Positions 1-8,052 of a DNA stretch of 48,067 bases are shown here, one piece after another. The stretch is from NCBI GenBank assembly GCA_902801375.1, contig CADCIB010000037.1:1-48067 (forward strand). The letters run 5' to 3'. This DNA comes from an uncultured Prevotellaceae bacterium (lineage in GTDB: Bacteria; Bacteroidota; Bacteroidia; Bacteroidales; Bacteroidaceae). The notes below the pieces were generated by a model. The model was not told where the DNA came from and did not search any database. It worked only from the letters and a program-made list of their open reading frames with translations. The position numbers and the translations under genes are program-made. The stretch's first letter is position 1. Every line of letters begins with the position of its first letter.

Positions 1-332
1 CCTACGACATGGATGATACCATTCTCGGGTGTATTCATCTTGAATTCAGTCACACCAAACTCCTTGCAGTTTTTGTCGAGCGTTTCGATTTGTTTGCGTC
101 CTACGGGGTCAGCGACGGGCTTGTCCTGATCGTGGGTTTGTATGTTGTGGTCAGGCATAGCGAAGACCTGCTGTGGGCGGAAGACTTTCAGTCCGCGCTG
201 TCGCAGTCCTTGGAAAGCCTGTGGAGAGGTCACCTCGTGGCAGTAGAGACGGTCGATATACAACTGAGTGGGACCGTTTTTCACAATCTGAACGACGTGG
301 CTGTCCCAAATTTTGTCAAACAGGGTATTCAT
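1..332 (-). CDS. leuC: 3-isopropylmalate dehydratase large subunit, N-terminal part (cut by window edge)
   Basis: LeuC is the large iron-sulfur subunit of isopropylmalate isomerase and converts 2-isopropylmalate to 3-isopropylmalate in leucine synthesis in the cytoplasm. About 110 residues are visible, starting [14 protein letters not shown]. This is the usual N-terminus of the aconitase-like LeuC family, followed by the family segment [17 protein letters not shown]. The gene runs off the left edge, so the Fe-S cysteines are not in view. It lies 24 bases downstream of leuA on the same strand, which fits a leuA-leuC operon read from the promoter at about 1950-1981. The start at 332 is the only ATG in a sensible place. 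Identification is confident from the N-terminus plus context. Confidence 0.9.
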   Translation of the reverse strand, partial: MNTLFDKIWDSHVVQIVKNGPTQLYIDRLYCHEVTSPQAFQGLRQRGLKVFRPQQVFAMPDHNIQTHDQDKPVADPVGRKQIETLDKNCKEFGVTEFKMNTPENGIIHVV

Positions 333-356
333 ATCTATCTATAAAATATGTGTGTG

Positions 357-1859
357 TTATTTGATTCTGAACTTATTGATGCAGTCGATGTAAGCCTCGA
401 CAGAAGCGGTGACGATGTCGGTGTTGGCACCGAAGCCGTAGTATACCTGCCCGTCGTATTCCACCTGCATGTGCACCTTGCCCACGTCGTCGGATCCTTT
501 GGAAATGGCCTGAATGGTAAACTCCTTTAAGGTCATCTGTTTGCGGACGATGCGCTTCAGAGCAGAGATGGCTGCGTCGACAGGACCATTGCCTGTGGAG
601 CACTCCTCGAACTTCTGTCCGGCAATGTCGAGACCGATGCTGGCTACAGAGCGCACACCCTTGCCTGTGGTCACTTGCAGATAGTCGAGCTTCACACTGT
701 GGTTGGCTGTGCGGTCAGCTCCGGCGAGCATGAGCACATCGTCGTCGGTGATCTCTTTCTTCTTGTCAGCGAGCACGAGGAACTGCTTGTAGATCTTGTC
801 GAGCGTCTCCTCGTCCTTGATGTCCACGCCGTTGACTTCCAGGCGATAGCGGAGGGCCGCACGTCCGGAACGTGCGGTGAGCACGATCTCGTTGTTGTCG
901 AGTCCGATGTCCTTCGGGTCGATGATCTCGTAGGTCTGTACGTTCTTCAGCACGCCGTCCTGATGTATGCCACTGGAGTGAGCGAAGGCATTGCGGCCGA
1001 CGATGGCTTTGTTGGGCTGCACAGGCATGTTCATCAAAGAGGAGACCATGCGGGAGATAGGATAGATCTTGCGTGTGTTGATGTTCGTGTCAATGCCGAT
1101 GTTCTTATGACATTTAAGAATCATGGCGATCTCCTCCAGTGAAGTGTTGCCGGCACGCTCTCCGATGCCGTTGACCGTCACCTCTACCTGGCGTGCACCG
1201 TTGAGCACACCTTCGAGTGTGTTGGCGGTGGCCATGCCTAAGTCATTGTGGCAGTGTGTGGAGATGATAGCCTTGTCGATGTTGTCGACATGCTCTTTGA
1301 GGTATTTGATCTTCGCCCCATACTCGTTGGGGAGGCAATAGCCTGTGGTGTCGGGAATGTTGACCACAGTGGCTCCGGCCTTGATGACAGCTTCGACGAC
1401 TTTAGCGAGGTACTCATTGTCGGTGCGTCCGGCATCCTCAGCATAGAACTCAACGTCATCGACATACTTCTTGGCATAAGCTACGGCCCTTACGGCACGC
1501 TCGAGGATCTTCTCACGGGTGGAGTTGAACTTATATTTAATATGGTAGTCGCTCGTGCCGATACCCGTATGGATGCGTTTATGTTTGGCATATTGCAAAG
1601 CCTCAGCGGCGCAGTCAATGTCTTTTTCCACGGCGCGTGTCAGTGCGCAGATAGTAGGCCAAGTCACGGCTTTGGAGATCTCCACCACAGAGTTGAAGTC
1701 ACCCGGCGATGAGATGGGGAATCCCGCCTCGATGACGTCTACGCCCAATAGCTCGAGTTGCTTGGCCACTTGAATCTTCTCTACTGTGTTCAACTGACAA
1801 CCAGGCACCTGCTCGCCATCGCGGAGCGTCGTGTCGAAAATGTAAAGTCTGTCGCTCAT
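357..1859 (-). CDS. leuA: 2-isopropylmalate synthase
   Basis: LeuA condenses acetyl-CoA with 2-oxoisovalerate, the first committed step of leucine synthesis. The 500-residue product has the HMGL-like TIM barrel: the DTTLRDGEQ motif at residues 9-17, and the metal-binding HCHND at 202-206. The C-terminal part (about 370-500) matches the LeuA regulatory dimer domain, which binds leucine for feedback inhibition in this family. Length is normal. leuC follows after 24 bases. A clear promoter lies 90-120 bases upstream of the start. No leader peptide with a run of Leu codons is evident in the roughly 85-base leader, so attenuation control is not supported. Confidence 0.97.
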   Translation of the reverse strand: MSDRLYIFDTTLRDGEQVPGCQLNTVEKIQVAKQLELLGVDVIEAGFPISSPGDFNSVVEISKAVTWPTICALTRAVEKDIDCAAEALQYAKHKRIHTGIGTSDYHIKYKFNSTREKILERAVRAVAYAKKYVDDVEFYAEDAGRTDNEYLAKVVEAVIKAGATVVNIPDTTGYCLPNEYGAKIKYLKEHVDNIDKAIISTHCHNDLGMATANTLEGVLNGARQVEVTVNGIGERAGNTSLEEIAMILKCHKNIGIDTNINTRKIYPISRMVSSLMNMPVQPNKAIVGRNAFAHSSGIHQDGVLKNVQTYEIIDPKDIGLDNNEIVLTARSGRAALRYRLEVNGVDIKDEETLDKIYKQFLVLADKKKEITDDDVLMLAGADRTANHSVKLDYLQVTTGKGVRSVASIGLDIAGQKFEECSTGNGPVDAAISALKRIVRKQMTLKEFTIQAISKGSDDVGKVHMQVEYDGQVYYGFGANTDIVTASVEAYIDCINKFRIK

Positions 1860-1949
1860 ATCTTTTAAGTATTAAATGTTTTTGCTTTCTCTGTTGTTCC
1901 CTGAAACTAACCTGATCTTTTGTATTGTCTCTATTTCTGTTTACGAGTG

Positions 1950-1981
1950 CAAAGGTAGATAATTTCGTCGATACAAGCAAA
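1950..1981 (-). promoter_or_regulatory. leuA promoter (Bacteroidota type)
   Basis: On the minus strand a -33 TTTG (1978-1981) is followed after 20 bases by a -7 TACCTTTG (1950-1957). This matches the known Bacteroidota primary-sigma form TTTG-N19..21-TAnnTTTG. It predicts a leader of about 85 bases before the leuA start. Confidence 0.75.
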
Positions 1982-2019
1982 TAATCTGTAACTTTTTTGC
2001 ACTTTAAACTGATAATTTA

Positions 2020-3576
2020 TTAGAATGGCACTGATCCGCCATTGTCTGGGGGCATACCGGCCAGTGGATCTTGGGCAAAAGGATCGGCCGCCGGGTCGCC
2101 GCCATATTCCTGATTCATCTTAGATCCAATGAACTCGCCACCGTTCATGTCGCCCGGCAGTGGTGCCAGCTGGGCATCCTCTGGGTTCATGAAGCGGGTG
2201 TACTGTCCCTGGAATGTCAGGAGCACATCGCCCGTGGCACCTTTACGGTGCTTGGCAATAATGATTTGGGCTTTGCCGTGGAGGTCGTTTCCTTTCTCGT
2301 CCTGATAGATACGATAGTACTCGGGGCGGTGGACGAAGAGCACCATATCGGCATCCTGCTCGATAGCTCCCGACTCACGCAGGTCGCTCAGCTGTGGTCG
2401 TTTGCCCTCTATGCCCTCGCGGTTCTCTACGGTACGGTTGAGCTGTGAGAGGGCGATGATAGGGATGTCGAGTTCCTTGGCCAGACCTTTGAGTGAGCGC
2501 GAGATGGTTGACACCTCTTCCTGGCGGTTGCCGAAGCGCATGCCGTTGGCGTTCATGAGCTGCAAGTAGTCGATCATGATGATCTTCACGCCTTTCTCCC
2601 TGACGAGACGGCGTGCTTTGGTGCGGAGCTCAAAGATGGAGAGGCCCGGCGTGTCATCGACATAGATGGGGGCACCGGTGAGGCGCGAGAGGTTCTTGTC
2701 GAGGCGTTCCCACTCGTCGCGGGCAAGCTGACCGTTCATGATCTTCTTACCCTCGATCTCGCAGACGTTGGAGATGAGACGGTCGACGAGCTGCTCGTTG
2801 TTCATCTCCAGCGAGAAGAAGGCAATAGGAGTCTGATAGTCGACGGCGATGTTCTTGGCCACAGACAGCGCAAACGAGGTCTTACCCATGGCCGGACGTC
2901 CGGCGATGATGACGAGGTCACTCTTCTGCCAGCCCGATGTCATGTCGTCGAGTTTGGTATATCCCGAGGGAATGCCAGTCAGACCACTGGTGTTGGCGGA
3001 AGCTTTTTGCAGGGTGTCGATGGCCTGGCGGATGACCGGGTCGATCTGGGTGTAGTCCTGCTTCATGTTTTTCTGCGAGAGCTCGAAGAGGCTGCCCTCT
3101 GCTTCCTGCATGAGTTCGTCGACGTCGACGGTGGTGTCAAAGGCTTTTGTCTCGATGTCGCTGGCGAAGGAGATGAGCTGACGGGCAAGGAACTTCTGTT
3201 TGAGAATCTTGGCGTGCTGCTCGATGTGGGCCGATGAGGCGACGTGTGAGGAGAGTTCGATGATATAGTTCGGTCCGCCGATGTCGTCGATCGTGCCCTC
3301 GCGCTCCAGCTCGTTGGTGACGGTGAGGATGTCGACAGGCTTTTCCTCCATGTTCAAGGTCTGGATCGCCTTGAAGATCTTTTGGTGGCGCGGGTCGTAG
3401 AAAGTCTCGGGGCGGATGAGCTCGGAGACGACAGAGAAGGCGTCTTTGTCGATCATCAGGGCACCGAGCACCACCTTCTCCACGTCGATGGCCTGCGGTT
3501 GCAAGTGTCCGTAAGTGGGATCGATGGGGGCAGAAGCCTTTTTGCGTCGGGGCGCGGTATTTTTTTGTTCTGGCAT
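2020..3576 (-). CDS. dnaB: replicative DNA helicase DnaB
   Basis: DnaB is the hexameric helicase that unwinds DNA at the replication fork. The 518-residue product has the DnaB N-terminal domain (about 30-130, with the segment PQAIDVEKVVLGALM) and the RecA-like C-terminal domain. Walker A is GRPAMGKT at 226-233 and Walker B is in IIMIDYLQLM. The reading frame is open further upstream to 3996, but that stretch runs through a low-complexity purine-rich region and has no homology to the family. I place the start at 3576 (MPEQKNTAPRRKK), which gives a normal length; an ATG at 3618 is the alternative. A -7 box TAACTTTG lies upstream at 3675-3682. The C-terminal tail is rich in Asp, Pro and Gly, as is common in Bacteroidota DnaB. 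Confidence 0.95.
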   Translation of the reverse strand: MPEQKNTAPRRKKASAPIDPTYGHLQPQAIDVEKVVLGALMIDKDAFSVVSELIRPETFYDPRHQKIFKAIQTLNMEEKPVDILTVTNELEREGTIDDIGGPNYIIELSSHVASSAHIEQHAKILKQKFLARQLISFASDIETKAFDTTVDVDELMQEAEGSLFELSQKNMKQDYTQIDPVIRQAIDTLQKASANTSGLTGIPSGYTKLDDMTSGWQKSDLVIIAGRPAMGKTSFALSVAKNIAVDYQTPIAFFSLEMNNEQLVDRLISNVCEIEGKKIMNGQLARDEWERLDKNLSRLTGAPIYVDDTPGLSIFELRTKARRLVREKGVKIIMIDYLQLMNANGMRFGNRQEEVSTISRSLKGLAKELDIPIIALSQLNRTVENREGIEGKRPQLSDLRESGAIEQDADMVLFVHRPEYYRIYQDEKGNDLHGKAQIIIAKHRKGATGDVLLTFQGQYTRFMNPEDAQLAPLPGDMNGGEFIGSKMNQEYGGDPAADPFAQDPLAGMPPDNGGSVPF

Positions 3577-3674
3577 ATGCTTTAGCGCGTTTTGCGGGTT
3601 GATGGTTTTTAAAGTCATCGACAAGCCGGGGGAGAGAAGAAGAGACTCTTGAACCAGGGATAGGATGACAAATG

Positions 3675-3682
3675 CAAAGTTA
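3675..3682 (-). promoter_or_regulatory. dnaB -7 promoter element
   Basis: TAACTTTG on the minus strand matches the TAnnTTTG -7 consensus and lies about 100 bases before the chosen dnaB start. The upstream TTTG (3697-3700) is only 14 bases away, closer than usual, so the -33 part is not convincing. Confidence 0.5.
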
Positions 3683-3702
3683 CGGTTTTTTCCTGTCAAA
3701 GT

Positions 3703-3925
3703 GTAGGAAGAAGAAGGAAATGTTGCGGAAAACTGCGCGGAAGGAGGGGGAGAAGGGGAGGAGCGGGGAGCGTCGCGATATATCGCGACGAACAGAACTC
3801 CAAAAAGGACAAGGGCGGAACAAGGGGCGAAGGCAGAAGGAACAAGGGAGAGGGTGGAGAAGGCAAGGGAGAGGAAGGGAGGGGGGCGGGCGAGGGCAAG
3901 AGACAAGGGGGCAAGCAGCACAAAT
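3703..3925. other. polypurine tract with a 20-bp perfect palindrome
   Basis: The plus strand here is almost all G and A for over 200 bases, with many GGGAGG and GAAGG runs. It is interrupted by the perfect palindrome CGTCGCGATATATCGCGACG at 3771-3790. Long open frames cross it on both strands, but their products are low-complexity and look like chance. No gene is supported here. Confidence 0.6.
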
Positions 3926-3966
3926 AAAGCAAAAACCGTCCAAAGCAACAGATGTGCTATGGACGG
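3926..3966 (-). terminator. rho-independent terminator after tRNA-Val
   Basis: Read on the minus strand, an 11-bp stem with one mismatch (arms 3956-3966 and 3936-3946, CCGTCC core) is followed by TTTTTGCTTT. It sits just past the 3' end of the tRNA gene, where a terminator is expected. Confidence 0.75.
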
Positions 3967-3971
3967 CTTCG

Positions 3972-4046
3972 TAGGGACAATGGGACTCGAACCCATGACC
4001 TCTGCAATGTGACTGCAGCGCTCTAAACCAGCTGGGCTATGCCCCT
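3972..4046 (-). tRNA. tRNA-Val (anticodon CAC)
   Basis: A 75-base cloverleaf can be drawn. The acceptor arms AGGGGCA and TGTCCCT pair over seven bases. The D arm contains AGCTGGTTTAGAGC. The anticodon stem CTGCA/TGCAG encloses the loop GTCACAT. The T arm contains GGGTTCGAGTCCC. With U33 as the second loop base, the anticodon is CAC, reading GUG (Val). The loop base 32 is G, which is less usual. CCA is not encoded. The amino acid is assigned from the anticodon only; tRNAscan-SE would confirm it. Confidence 0.85.
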
Positions 4047-4173
4047 ATGTTTGTAAAGAAAGGCTCTGTGTGAACCTCTGTGTTACGATGTGCAAAATTA
4101 CGAAAACTTTGCGAGTCCACCAAATATTTGGGCAATTATTTGAGCAGAGGACGCATTTTTCTTGAGAAAGACG

Positions 4174-4202
4174 TTGGGAGAAAGAGAATATTGCTAACTT
4201 TG
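4174..4202 (+). promoter_or_regulatory. promoter of the outer-membrane protein gene
   Basis: TTG (4174-4176), an 18-base spacer and TAACTTTG (4195-4202) match the Bacteroidota promoter form. The predicted leader to the ATG at 4320 is about 110 bases, in which I see nothing specific. Confidence 0.6.
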
Positions 4203-4319
4203 AAAAAGGATCGACTCCTTATTTCAATAAAGGGAAGCGGCTTATGCTGAAGAGCAGGCTTCTTGGTTGGCGAGTGCTGGTCCTTGTATAGAAAGAAACC
4301 ATTCCTGATATAAAAGAAT

Positions 4320-5012
4320 ATGAAACACATTGCAGCACTGTTTGCCCTGATGGGCATGTCTACCATGGGTTGGGCACAGGTAGAGACGGGTACTTTTTCC
4401 GTGATTCCCCGTGTCGGTTTGAATCTCTCCACCATCAGCGACGAGAGTCTCACCACTGATGTGGGGACGATGAAGAGCAAGTATAAGGCGGGGGCTATGG
4501 CAGGCGTAGACCTCGAATACCGCATCAGCAAGCCTCTTGCTGCCAGCGTCGGAGCATATTACTCTCGCGAGGGCTGCAACTATAAGGACAATGTGCTGGA
4601 TCATCCAGTGCCAGGAACCTACAATGTCCTCAGCCGCAGCTATTTCACGATCGACTATCTCAAGATTCCAGTGATGGCGCGGTGGTATGTGACAGACAAG
4701 TTCTCCGTGGGCACTGGCGTGCAGGCGGGCATAGGACTATGGAACCGCACGCATACCGAATCCCAGGAGGTCAAGATCAACAACGGTAGCTACACTTACT
4801 CCACAGACATTGAGGAAGCCAATGTCAAGGGCAATGGCCTGCGCAACGTACTGTGGAGCGTGCCTGTGAGTGTTGCTGTGGAGTATGAGCGCGTCATCTT
4901 GGATCTTCGCTACAGCATTCCGCTGTCGAAGGTCTATCAGTCTGATGGTAAGCATCCCGACGGTGACGAGCGCCTCCAGTGCTGGTCGATCAGCGTGGGA
5001 TACCGCATTTAG
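4320..5012 (+). CDS. outer-membrane beta-barrel protein (porin/PorT-like family)
   Basis: A secreted 230-residue protein with a signal peptide (first 20 residues, ending GWAQ). The mature part alternates polar and hydrophobic residues in repeated strands, for example FSVIPRVGLNLSTI, SVGAYYSREG, FSVGTGVQAGIG and VAVEYERVILDLRYSI. It ends in WSISVGYRI, as in eight-stranded barrels of the OMP_b-brl_2 type. The function is unknown; such proteins are common as small outer-membrane proteins in this phylum. It is a single-gene unit with its own promoter and a strong terminator at 5036-5067. Assignment to the barrel class is from strand pattern and signal peptide. Confidence 0.8.
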   Translation: MKHIAALFALMGMSTMGWAQVETGTFSVIPRVGLNLSTISDESLTTDVGTMKSKYKAGAMAGVDLEYRISKPLAASVGAYYSREGCNYKDNVLDHPVPGTYNVLSRSYFTIDYLKIPVMARWYVTDKFSVGTGVQAGIGLWNRTHTESQEVKINNGSYTYSTDIEEANVKGNGLRNVLWSVPVSVAVEYERVILDLRYSIPLSKVYQSDGKHPDGDERLQCWSISVGYRI

Positions 5013-5035
5013 TGCTCTAACAAAACGATAAAGCG

Positions 5036-5067
5036 GGCGCGGCACTGTTGCCGCGCCTTTCTTTTTG
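5036..5067 (+). terminator. rho-independent terminator between convergent genes
   Basis: A perfect 9-bp GC-rich stem (GGCGCGGCA at 5036-5044, TGCCGCGCC at 5049-5057, loop CTGT) is followed by TTTCTTTTTG. It ends the barrel-protein gene just before the convergent hppA stop. Confidence 0.85.
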
Positions 5068-5071
5068 CCTT

Positions 5072-7282
5072 TTACATACATGCCACGGTCAGTCCGGCCA
5101 TGACAATGCTCACCATCGACATCAGTTTGATCAGGATGTTGAGCGAGGGGCCAGACGTGTCTTTGAACGGATCGCCGACGGTGTCACCGACAATCGTAGC
5201 TTTGTGGCAGGGCGATCCTTTGCCTCCGAAGCGTCCCTCCTCTACGCTCTTCTTGGCGTTGTCCCAGGCTCCGCCGGCGTTAGCCATGAACACGGCGAGG
5301 GTGAAACCGGCGGCCAGTCCACCGACAAGCAGGCCGAGGACGCCCGCCACGCCAAGCACCATACCCACCACGATGGGGATGATGATCGCCAACAGCGAGG
5401 GCAGAATCATCTCGCGCTGTGCCGACTTCGTGCTGATCTCGACGCAGCGGCCATAGTCCGGAGTGGCTTTCCCTTCAAGAATACCTTGGATCTCATGGAA
5501 CTGCCGGCGCACCTCGCTGACCATCTTCTCGGCCGCGCGGCCCACAGCACCCATGGTCAGACCACAGAACAGAAACGCGGCCATGGCACCGAGAAACGCT
5601 CCGACGAGGACACGCGGGTTCATCAAGTTGACTTGGAAGAAGTTCATGAAGTCGGGCATTGTCGCCTTGGCCGGGTCAAAGGCCTGTCCGGCGGCATCGA
5701 GAAACTGTCGCCCGTCGGCAACGGCGCGGCTCATGGCCAGTTTGATCTCCTCGACATACGAGGCGAGCAACGCCAGTGCAGTGAGAGCTGCTGAGCCGAT
5801 GGCGAAGCCCTTGCCGGTTGCTGCCGTGGTGTTGCCGAGTGCGTCGAGGGCATCCGTGCGTTTGCGGATTTCGTCTCCCAATCCGCTCATCTCGGCATTG
5901 CCGCCGGCGTTGTCAGCGATAGGACCGTAGGCATCCGTGGCGAGCGTGATGCCGAGCGTGGAGAGCATGCCCACGGCAGCTATGCCTATGCCGTAGAGTC
6001 CGAGGCTGATGCTGGTCGCGCTCATGCTCAGATCAAAGCCGTTGGCACAGAGATAGCTCAGCATGATAGCCACCGAGATGGTGAGCACGGGCACGCAGGT
6101 GGAGATCATGCCGGTGCCTATGCCCTTGATGATCACCGTGGCGGCACCCGTCTGACTGGCTTCTGCGATGTGTTGTGTCGGCTTATAGCTCTGCGAGGTA
6201 TAGTATTCCGTGGCCTGTCCGATGATCACTCCCGCGGCGAGACCACTGACAACGGAGAATCCTATGCCCAGCCAGTTGTCGATTTGTAGCCAATAGAGAA
6301 TGGCGAAGGTAGCCACGGCGATAAGGATGGCACTCGTGTTTGTACCCACTCCGAGGGCGTGGAGCAGGTCTTTCATCGTCGCGCCGTCCTTGGTGCGTAC
6401 GAGGAAGATGCCGAGCAGACTGAGGAAGACACCGACAGCGGCGATGAGCATCGGTGCGATGACGGCTCTGAGCTGCATGTCGCCGGCACTCATGGCAAAG
6501 GCCGTGGCGCCAAGAGCTGCCGTGGAGAGAATGCTGCCGCAATAGCTCTCGTAGAGGTCGGCGCCCATGCCGGCCACGTCACCGACGTTGTCACCGACAT
6601 TGTCGGCAATGGTGGCCGGGTTGCGCGGGTCGTCTTCGGGAATGTCAGCCTCGACTTTTCCGACCAGATCAGCGCCGACATCAGCCGCCTTGGTGTATAT
6701 GCCGCCGCCGACACGTGCGAAGAGTGCCTGTGTGGAAGCGCCCATGCCAAAGGTGAGCATCGTCGTGGTGATGGTGACGAGAGCGGTATGTGGGTCGATG
6801 TCGCTATAGAAACAGTTCAGAATGAGAAACCACACGGCGATGTCGAGCAGGCCGAGTCCTACGACGACGAGTCCCATGACAGCACCGGAGCGAAATGCGA
6901 TCTTCAAGCCTTTGTGCAGTCCTTCGCGCGCCGCGTTGGCCGTACGTCCACTGGCGTAGGTGGCCGTCTTCATGCCGAAGAATCCTGCAAGTCCACTGAA
7001 GAAACCGCCCGTGAGGAATGCAAACGGCACCCACGGGTTCTGGGCATTGAAGCCGTAGGCCATGATGGCGAAGATGATGGCCAGCACGATAAACACGATG
7101 AGTACCACCCGATATTGCTGTCGCAGATAGGCCATCGCACCCCGTCGGATGTAGAGGGCGATCTCCTTCATGCGTGGTGAGCCCTCGTCTTCCTTCATCA
7201 TATTTTGGAAGAACAGCCATGCCATCATCAGGGCACAGACAGAGGCCAGCGGGATGAGCCAAAAGACAACAGGTAAGTTCAT
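5072..7282 (-). CDS. hppA: membrane-bound, K+-dependent ion-pumping pyrophosphatase
   Basis: This integral membrane enzyme splits pyrophosphate and pumps Na+ and/or H+ across the inner membrane. The 736-residue product (start at 7282, MNLPVVFWLIPLASV) has about 16 hydrophobic segments. It carries the family signatures GGIYTKAADVGADLVGK, DNVGDNVGDVAG and DAYGPIADNAGGNAEMSG. GNTTAATGKG at 483-492 has Ala where K+-independent enzymes have Lys, so a K+-dependent type is predicted; Bacteroidota members of this type often pump Na+ (family knowledge). An ATG 16 codons upstream is possible, but it would put an unlikely hydrophilic leader before the first membrane segment. The promoter lies directly upstream. 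Confidence 0.95.
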   Translation of the reverse strand: MNLPVVFWLIPLASVCALMMAWLFFQNMMKEDEGSPRMKEIALYIRRGAMAYLRQQYRVVLIVFIVLAIIFAIMAYGFNAQNPWVPFAFLTGGFFSGLAGFFGMKTATYASGRTANAAREGLHKGLKIAFRSGAVMGLVVVGLGLLDIAVWFLILNCFYSDIDPHTALVTITTTMLTFGMGASTQALFARVGGGIYTKAADVGADLVGKVEADIPEDDPRNPATIADNVGDNVGDVAGMGADLYESYCGSILSTAALGATAFAMSAGDMQLRAVIAPMLIAAVGVFLSLLGIFLVRTKDGATMKDLLHALGVGTNTSAILIAVATFAILYWLQIDNWLGIGFSVVSGLAAGVIIGQATEYYTSQSYKPTQHIAEASQTGAATVIIKGIGTGMISTCVPVLTISVAIMLSYLCANGFDLSMSATSISLGLYGIGIAAVGMLSTLGITLATDAYGPIADNAGGNAEMSGLGDEIRKRTDALDALGNTTAATGKGFAIGSAALTALALLASYVEEIKLAMSRAVADGRQFLDAAGQAFDPAKATMPDFMNFFQVNLMNPRVLVGAFLGAMAAFLFCGLTMGAVGRAAEKMVSEVRRQFHEIQGILEGKATPDYGRCVEISTKSAQREMILPSLLAIIIPIVVGMVLGVAGVLGLLVGGLAAGFTLAVFMANAGGAWDNAKKSVEEGRFGGKGSPCHKATIVGDTVGDPFKDTSGPSLNILIKLMSMVSIVMAGLTVACM

Positions 7283-7348
7283 AAGGCAAGACGATTGAAT
7301 GGTTAGACACGAGTACGGAGCAGTTCTCATCGCGTCCGTTTACAATGG

Positions 7349-7379
7349 CAAATATAGGGAAAAAAGCAATAGGTTGCAA
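7349..7379 (-). promoter_or_regulatory. hppA promoter
   Basis: On the minus strand TTG (7377-7379), 20 bases and TATATTTG (7349-7356) match the Bacteroidota promoter consensus. The leader is about 60 bases. Confidence 0.7.
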
Positions 7380-7550
7380 CTTTTAAGCACCTAAAAATCA
7401 GTATTTTTACAATGTTTGACCTAACGGTTTCAAGAGCCGGTAAAAGCGAACAATAAAGCTGCCTTTATTGACAACGCGTTATATATATAATAAGGTGTAG
7501 GTAAGCATCGACTGTCGTTTAGTTCCAAAGAATCTAATAAAAGTAGTTCA

Positions 7551-7685
7551 ATGTGGGCCTTCAATCTGGAGAAACCCAAACGCACAAAGAGAGGTCGTCA
7601 AGTTCTGAAAGCAGTCGATGTCGGCGAGCTGGGCAATGCGTGGCAATTGATTTTGCGGTCTGACGAACAATCGTTCGCTGCGTAG
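7551..7685 (+). CDS. possible small protein, 44 residues
   Basis: An ATG at 7551 opens a 44-codon frame, product MWAFNLEKPKRTKRGRQVLK followed by a mixed tail, with a basic first half. Its stop (7683-7685) lies inside the first arm of the hairpin at 7670-7715, so gene end and terminator would overlap. I do not recognise the product, there is no clear ribosome binding site, and no TAnnTTTG box was found close by. It could be a remnant or chance. Confidence 0.25.
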   Translation: MWAFNLEKPKRTKRGRQVLKAVDVGELGNAWQLILRSDEQSFAA

Positions 7686-7720
7686 GAAAAGATCAATCCC
7701 TACGTAGCGAACGATCTTTT
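7670..7720 (+). terminator. long hairpin with T tract
   Basis: Two 17-base arms (7670-7686 and 7699-7715) are complementary at 16 of 17 positions and centred on GATC at 7691-7694. A CTTTTTCTATA tail follows the second arm. It would work as a terminator on the plus strand. Each half is also one 22-base unit in opposite orientation, linking it to the repeat array just downstream. Confidence 0.55.
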
Positions 7721-7737
7721 TCTATAGGATTACAATA

Positions 7738-7847
7738 TAGAGAACATTGTTTCAACCTCACGAGAACACAGTTTCAACCCCACGAGAACACAACTTCACG
7801 CCCACGAGAACAGTGCTTTGATGCCATAAGAATATAACTTGTCATCA
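7738..7847. repeat. tandem repeat, five units of 22 bp
   Basis: Units start at 7738, 7760, 7782, 7804 and 7826. The middle three begin ACGAGAACA; the outer two are degenerate (TAGAGAACA, ATAAGAATA). The first three contain GAA-N6-TTC, an imperfect dyad that recurs every 22 bases. There are no spacers, so this is not a CRISPR array. It lies between the hairpin and the 3' end of the HAD gene. Confidence 0.75.
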
Positions 7848-8052
7848 ACGATAATGGAATCGTGATAGCCTGATTATAGGCACAGTGGATATTTCCCGTG
7901 GGGCTGATATGAGTCTTCTTCTTTGGTTACAGTTCCTTGGTTGGTTAGAGAGGCCACAGCTCAAGGATCATAGTTGCATAACCCAAAGCCAGAAAAACAT
8001 CGTGGTGTCCAGCCACGGGCTTCTGCGCCTGCGCCCCATTCTCCCAACAAAG
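7848..8052. other. intergenic stretch, no gene seen
   Basis: A frame open from about 7885 runs into the antisense strand of the HAD gene. Its product shows no family features. I see no promoter, hairpin or RNA gene here. Confidence 0.4.

Noticed and set aside
1860-1945. Leucine attenuator leader before leuA
   Set aside because: There is no short peptide with repeated Leu codons and no terminator/antiterminator pair in the leader.
3577-3996. Longer N-terminus of DnaB (start at 3996)
   Set aside because: It would add 140 low-complexity residues from the polypurine tract and run into the tRNA. The family start and a -7 box fit position 3576.
7738-7847. CRISPR array
   Set aside because: Units are contiguous and only 22 bases long, with no unique spacers and no cas genes in the window. 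The same holds for 43676-43785.
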